A DNA stretch of 15,642 nucleotides from the NCBI GenBank assembly GCA_964359785.1, contig CAYHWL010000023.1, positions 1-15,642 of the forward strand. The letters run 5' to 3'. The stretch comes from JACQSU01 sp964359785 (GTDB lineage Archaea; Nanobdellota; Nanobdellia; Woesearchaeales; JAGWAF01). Below the pieces are notes generated by a model, which was given only the letters and a program-made list of their open reading frames with translations, had not been told where the DNA came from and ran no database searches. This document shows positions 12,474 to 15,642 of the stretch, one piece after another (position 1 is the first letter of the stretch; each line of letters begins with the position of its first letter). Position numbers and translations under genes: made by a program.

Positions 12474-13923
12474 CACTGATACTTGCGTTGTGAATCGAGA
12501 ACTGATTTGGAGTCTCCCATAGAGGGAAACTCGACATCATCTGGCTTAGAAGAGGGATAAAAGTGACATTAGAGGGATGGTAAATCAGGAAACGATGGAG
12601 GACAGCGTCTATACGTTCATCTTGGATCGATAATGCAGGAGTGACGAAGATCGTGATATTATCAGAAGATTGAGACAGACTATAAGAAGGGCCGTCCTGC
12701 CATATAATAGTATAATTCGAGGGCGCTGTCGGGTCGATAAAGTCTGTGAAGTTTGTTATGAACCTCTGATAGACCATGTTACCCTGGCTTTTGATCTGGT
12801 TAGCAGTGAGATCCAAAATGGTGCATTGCGTGCAGAGCCCAGGATTCTGCTGCAAAGAACGACGGATACAAAGACGATGATCCACTTTAGGCGTGAGACG
12901 GAATGTTGTGAGTGGGTCCTTGCCGAAACGATATGAGGAGGTAGGCTCTAAGTCAAGACAGAACAAACCATCATTGAAAGTGGAAGTCACTTGCGCTATC
13001 GTAGGGATCTCTGTGAGCTCATCTTGGAAGGAAAGATTTGCGGATTGCAATGTGAGGATAGAATCATCACTTGGATCCTTGACCGCTGTTAGCGTCAGGG
13101 AATTGTTATAGGGAGAAATGTTGAGGGTGTGCTTGCCGACAAGGACGTTTAGGGAATCATTGGATCGGATAATGATCTTCGCACCTAGGAAAACCTTGGC
13201 ATCTTTTAGATTCTGGGCTTGGAAAGAACCGGATTTTATCGACTTGGCCTGCTTGAACTCCAAGACGCTATTTGTGAGAGACCCTTGGGCTTGACGGACG
13301 CTTGTCTCTTTGGAGTCTAGGAATTCTAGGTTTTGAGCTTGGCTGACGGAGAAGTCACCGTTCTGATTGAGGATGAGACTGCTGAAATCCTGGGCGTCTA
13401 ACCTTGGAGAGGACAAGGACTCGCCTTGTCTTATCGAGAGGACTTGACCAAGCTTTCTGACTCCTTTGAGATTCTTGAATGTGGAGTCGCCGTCTTCTAG
13501 AGATTGCGCACTGAAATCCAAGCCGCCATCACGACCTTGAGAGAAATCCGTCACGCCCTTCGCGCGGAAGTTGGGTTTGGTGATAACTTGGGAAGACTTG
13601 GCCTTGACAGAGCCATCTTTACTGATGGTCACATCATGGGAACCTTGCATCGTGACTCCGCCCGATTCCATCTCGGAAACAGCGGATGCCTCGAAAACCC
13701 CATTTTTGACCTGAACTGTGGACAGAGCAGGAACTGTCGCAGGGACACCAGCGACAGTGACAGTTTGAGGAGATTGAGGGACGACAGGATCCAGGCTAGA
13801 ACCTTGGGAAATGGCAGTGTTGATGGTTTCTGGGTCGATGAAGTCTGTCTCCTGTTTAACTGATTGCCCATACACAGTGATGAAGCAGAGTAAAACTAAA
13901 ATGATGGCTATCCCTCGTCTCAT
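12463..13923 (-). CDS. Large secreted repeat protein, 486 residues
   Basis: An N-terminal signal peptide (MRRGIAIILVLLCFITVYG) marks export. Residues about 60-255 contain imperfect repeats with recurring Ala-Gln blocks: LDFSAQSLEDG, RLDAQDFSSLIL, VSQAQNLEFL, VRQAQGSLTN, FKQAKSIKSG, FQAQNLKDAK. Their spacing suggests a beta-solenoid, though no named family is recognised. The C-terminal part has four cysteines (FCLDL, CIRR, CTQC), which could form disulfides, and several N-glycosylation sequons (NIS, NLS, NFT, NYT, NIT, NVT, NAS). It lacks a clear C-terminal membrane anchor. It has its own TATA box and lies between a TPR protein and the asparagine-synthetase-like gene. Confidence 0.85.
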   Translation of the reverse strand: MRRGIAIILVLLCFITVYGQSVKQETDFIDPETINTAISQGSSLDPVVPQSPQTVTVAGVPATVPALSTVQVKNGVFEASAVSEMESGGVTMQGSHDVTISKDGSVKAKSSQVITKPNFRAKGVTDFSQGRDGGLDFSAQSLEDGDSTFKNLKGVRKLGQVLSIRQGESLSSPRLDAQDFSSLILNQNGDFSVSQAQNLEFLDSKETSVRQAQGSLTNSVLEFKQAKSIKSGSFQAQNLKDAKVFLGAKIIIRSNDSLNVLVGKHTLNISPYNNSLTLTAVKDPSDDSILTLQSANLSFQDELTEIPTIAQVTSTFNDGLFCLDLEPTSSYRFGKDPLTTFRLTPKVDHRLCIRRSLQQNPGLCTQCTILDLTANQIKSQGNMVYQRFITNFTDFIDPTAPSNYTIIWQDGPSYSLSQSSDNITIFVTPALSIQDERIDAVLHRFLIYHPSNVTFIPLLSQMMSSFPLWETPNQFSIHNASISVKL

Positions 13924-13944
13924 AAAAGTCGTGTGAATTCCTTA

Positions 13945-13951
13945 GTATAAA
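13945..13951 (-). promoter_or_regulatory. TATA box for the secreted repeat protein
   Basis: On the minus strand TTTATAC ends about 21 nt before the ATG at 13923. It sits next to the stop codon of the preceding TPR gene. Confidence 0.5.
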
Positions 13952-14401
13952 TTACTTATCCCCGAAGAATTTCTCGATGCGCTTCAAAGCACTGGAATAT
14001 ATGGGGTCCTTTGGGTTCAATTCCATTCCTTTGTAGATACATTCTTTGCACTTTTCGATTTGTCTGAGATTATAATAATCAATGACTAGACCGTGATAAG
14101 CTTCAGCTTCGATCTTAGGATTTCCTTTATAGACTATTAGTAAATGTTCTAAACACTCAATTGATTTTTGGGATTTACCAGAACGTCCATGCGCAGTCGC
14201 CACACTGATGTACAGCTCCCATGCTCTGGGGAACTTCTCAATACCTTCTGTGCCAATCTCGATAGCTTCTGAATATTGCTTATTATTGACATAAGAATCA
14301 GTCATACGGATGTAATCCTCTTTGGAATTGGCCTCTTGCGCTGGCAGAACACTGGCAGAGACTATCGCTACCAACCCTGTGAGGAATTGTCTTCGATTCA
14401 T
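13952..14401 (-). CDS. Exported TPR protein with a Tat-like signal
   Basis: A 149-residue protein starting MNRRQFLTGLVAIVSASVL, which has the twin-arginine pattern RRxFL followed by a moderately hydrophobic segment and a possible cleavage site near LPAQEA. This suggests export in folded form by the Tat pathway. The rest is tetratricopeptide-like helices: YSEAIEIGTEGIEKFPRAWELYISVATAHGRSG, then SQKSIECLEHLLIVYKGNPKIEAEAYHGLVIDYYNL, then IEKCKECIYKGMELNPKDPIYSSAL, about three repeats for protein binding. It precedes the secreted repeat protein by 28 nt on the same strand, so the two may work together outside the membrane. Its own TATA box lies about 22 nt upstream. Confidence 0.86.
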   Translation of the reverse strand: MNRRQFLTGLVAIVSASVLPAQEANSKEDYIRMTDSYVNNKQYSEAIEIGTEGIEKFPRAWELYISVATAHGRSGKSQKSIECLEHLLIVYKGNPKIEAEAYHGLVIDYYNLRQIEKCKECIYKGMELNPKDPIYSSALKRIEKFFGDK

Positions 14402-14423
14402 GAGGGGACTATAGGTACTGTGG

Positions 14424-14433
14424 AATAAAAAGG
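14424..14433 (-). promoter_or_regulatory. TATA box for the Tat-TPR gene
   Basis: On the minus strand CCTTTTTATT ends 22 nt before the ATG at 14401, with BRE-like AACC before it. Confidence 0.55.
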
Positions 14434-14459
14434 TTGACCTTTGGATGGGGTGTATAGCA

Positions 14460-14476
14460 CCTTATACAATATAAGG
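14460..14476. repeat. 17-bp perfect inverted repeat in the 14402-14511 intergenic region
   Basis: CCTTATA-CAA-TATAAGG: two 7-bp arms around a 3-bp centre. Each arm also resembles a BRE/TATA element, so it may be a two-way promoter, a repressor operator, or both. It lies 35 nt before the ATG at 14512 and 59 nt from the divergent TPR gene start. Confidence 0.6.
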
Positions 14477-14494
14477 CTTGGATTAATGCCAAAA

Positions 14495-14510
14495 GACCCA
14501 CTGTAGGGTC
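14495..14510 (+). repeat. Short hairpin just before the 248-residue gene
   Basis: GACCC-ACTGTA-GGGTC has 5-bp arms and a 6-nt loop and ends 1 nt before the ATG at 14512. It could form at the mRNA 5' end and affect translation, or be an operator half. It may also be chance. Confidence 0.35.
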
Positions 14511-14511
14511 A

Positions 14512-15258
14512 ATGGACCAATTCAACCAAAAAACACTAAGACAATTCCGAAAACTACTCTACCCAGCAATCGCACAAGGAATCATAACAGGGTATAATGT
14601 CTATAATGAACCAAAAGACCCAAGTGACACAGCCATACACTACCTACACAGCGACCTTGGAATAGATGAGAATGGGAAGATGGACAGACATCTGGAATCT
14701 CTGATATACACAATCAACAACAACTTCCCCAACACATTAACCACAAATATCGCCAGTGCGATAACTGATCGGATAGCAATTTATCAATGGGGTGATTGGA
14801 AAGAAAATCCATTGACTACACGGCTTTATGATGCTCATGGCAACAGGCTACGAGACAAGGATGCTGACGACTATGAGGGAGTGATAATCATAGAAGGGCG
14901 TCAATACGATCTAAGTATGACCCCCGAAAATTGGCGGCAGCGGACGGAGATCATACGAATACTGCTTAGATATACGCAGCTAAAAACCCTAACCTCCCGC
15001 TGTTTATTGACACCAATTGAGAACCCTCGTGCATTGATCGGCAGTTGGGCGATTCCTTTGATTGTCTCAAATCAATATTCAAACTTAATGAAAAAAGTCA
15101 ATGAAGTTAGGATTCAAATTGAGACCTGCCAGTCCCGAATAGTTGTCCGCACACCAGAAAACCTTATCAGCTACCTAAATGGCAAATCTCTTCCAGCTAC
15201 GACTTCAGCGATTTATGTGAATACATCATTTCACAACAATTACTTGATCAGAAAGTGA
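14512..15258 (+). CDS. Hypothetical protein, 248 residues
   Basis: No family is recognised. The protein appears soluble, with mixed helices and strands and no signal peptide or membrane helix. Features seen: an N-terminal helical region (LRQFRKLLYPAIAQGIITGYNVY), a DGDK-free polar central part with a short repeat-like DAHGNRLRDKDADDYEGVIIIEGRQYDL, and a C-terminal region with an Asn-rich end. Its composition (Asn, Thr and Ile rich, more A/T codons) differs from the operon genes at the start of the window, which may mean an accessory origin. An inverted repeat and a hairpin precede it. Its 3' end overlaps the opposing gene by 33 nt. Confidence 0.75.
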   Translation: MDQFNQKTLRQFRKLLYPAIAQGIITGYNVYNEPKDPSDTAIHYLHSDLGIDENGKMDRHLESLIYTINNNFPNTLTTNIASAITDRIAIYQWGDWKENPLTTRLYDAHGNRLRDKDADDYEGVIIIEGRQYDLSMTPENWRQRTEIIRILLRYTQLKTLTSRCLLTPIENPRALIGSWAIPLIVSNQYSNLMKKVNEVRIQIETCQSRIVVRTPENLISYLNGKSLPATTSAIYVNTSFHNNYLIRK

Positions 15259-15576
15259 GGCGATTTTCCTACGAAGACGATTCTGATCATATTTTCTTCC
15301 GAGCGTCGGAGAGACCCAATGCTCTTCAAGGTCCAATCTGGCTAATTCTTTGGCAGTTGACCTTGAGTATATCCCATACCCCCTAGGTATATTGAAAGGG
15401 GGACTCAACCAAGGGATTATCACCGCATCATCACCAGACGATTCTAATTCATCTAAAACGCACTCCAAGACAGACTTATCCTGGCAAGTCCGGAGATTGA
15501 TATAGTCCACACCCTTCTTGATCACGAGGCAAGCCGGCTCTCGCCTTTGGTCATATATCTTTCTACTTGAATCCAT
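15226..15576 (-). CDS. Hypothetical protein, about 117 residues
   Basis: No family is recognised. The predicted protein begins MDSSRKIYDQRREPACLVIKKG and contains the hydrophobic strand DAVIIPWLSPPFNIPRGYG near the middle and a basic helical C-terminus (GRKYDQNRLRRKIASL), suggesting a small alpha/beta fold. Longer starts exist at 15582 (ATG) and 15585 (GTG); the ATG at 15576 is chosen because it lies 24 nt from the TATA box at 15601-15606, the spacing used by other genes here. It overlaps the 248-residue gene tail-to-tail by 33 nt. Confidence 0.65.
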   Translation of the reverse strand: MDSSRKIYDQRREPACLVIKKGVDYINLRTCQDKSVLECVLDELESSGDDAVIIPWLSPPFNIPRGYGIYSRSTAKELARLDLEEHWVSPTLGRKYDQNRLRRKIASLSDQVIVVK

Positions 15577-15598
15577 AACCATCACAGGAACAGACTAG

Positions 15599-15606
15599 GA
15601 TATAAG
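15599..15606. promoter_or_regulatory. TATA box that may serve both directions
   Basis: GATATAAG on the plus strand, CTTATATC on the minus strand. It lies 24 nt from the ATG at 15576 (minus) and 24 nt from an ATG at 15631 (plus). Confidence 0.45.
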
Positions 15607-15630
15607 AGCACCCCGTAAAGATTTTGGAAA

Positions 15631-15642
15631 ATGGACAATATC
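15631..15642 (+). CDS. Possible start of a gene cut by the window edge
   Basis: ATG GAC AAT ATC at the window edge, preceded at the leaderless distance (24 nt) by the TATA-like GATATAAG. Only four codons are visible, so this is a guess from promoter spacing. Confidence 0.25.

Noticed and set aside
13504..13863. 119-residue plus-strand open frame
   Set aside because: It is antisense to the signal-peptide-bearing secreted protein and has shadow-like composition.
1..15642. CRISPR arrays, insertion sequences and integrase genes
   Set aside because: No regularly spaced repeats, transposase or recombinase motifs, or flanking duplications were seen.

Overview
The window is archaeal. It opens with tRNA-Pro and a run of archaeal information-processing genes: ribosomal protein eL43 (L37Ae), RNA polymerase subunit P, KEOPS Pcc1, prefoldin beta and a UPF0147 protein. 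It also carries a DRG-type GTPase, RtcB with archease, and BRE/TATA-like promoters about 21-28 nt upstream of start codons. Dense packing, short intergenic regions and many small proteins fit a compact archaeal genome, possibly of the DPANN type (Woesearchaeota/Pacearchaeota-like). That placement is inference; the sequence gives no marker precise enough for a taxon.

Layout. 1-1422 (+): tRNA-Pro(UGG), apparently interrupted by a 31-nt intron in its T-loop, followed 20 nt later by the operon eL43-rpoP-pcc1-pfdB-UPF0147. 1387-3480: an MscS-like channel (-) divergent from a DRG GTPase (+), then a small ASCH-domain protein (+). 3477-4471 (-): a HicB-like gene overlapping by 4 nt a gene in which a HicA-like domain is fused to a four-helix DoxX-like membrane domain. 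4592-4702 (+): a 36-residue single-pass membrane protein with a strong TATA box and Shine-Dalgarno site. 4721-7856 (-): archease, an MFS transporter and RtcB; the transporter and rtcB carry the same 15-nt promoter element at exactly the same distance from their start codons. 7901-8430: two small unknown genes. 8420-10731 (-): an M17 leucyl aminopeptidase followed by an endonuclease IV-like TIM barrel. 10839-14401: a lipoprotein (+), a stand-alone asparagine-synthetase domain (-), a large secreted repeat protein (-) and a Tat-type secreted TPR protein (-). 14512-15642: two unrecognised genes and the possible start of a third.

How the parts relate. Archease and RtcB form the ligation step of archaeal tRNA splicing, and the same window holds a tRNA that appears to need splicing at an unusual site. 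The most unusual protein architecture is the HicA-DoxX fusion with its HicB partner. Five of the six convergent gene pairs overlap at their 3' ends, and most minus-strand genes have their own TATA box lying inside or next to the preceding gene, consistent with largely leaderless transcription.
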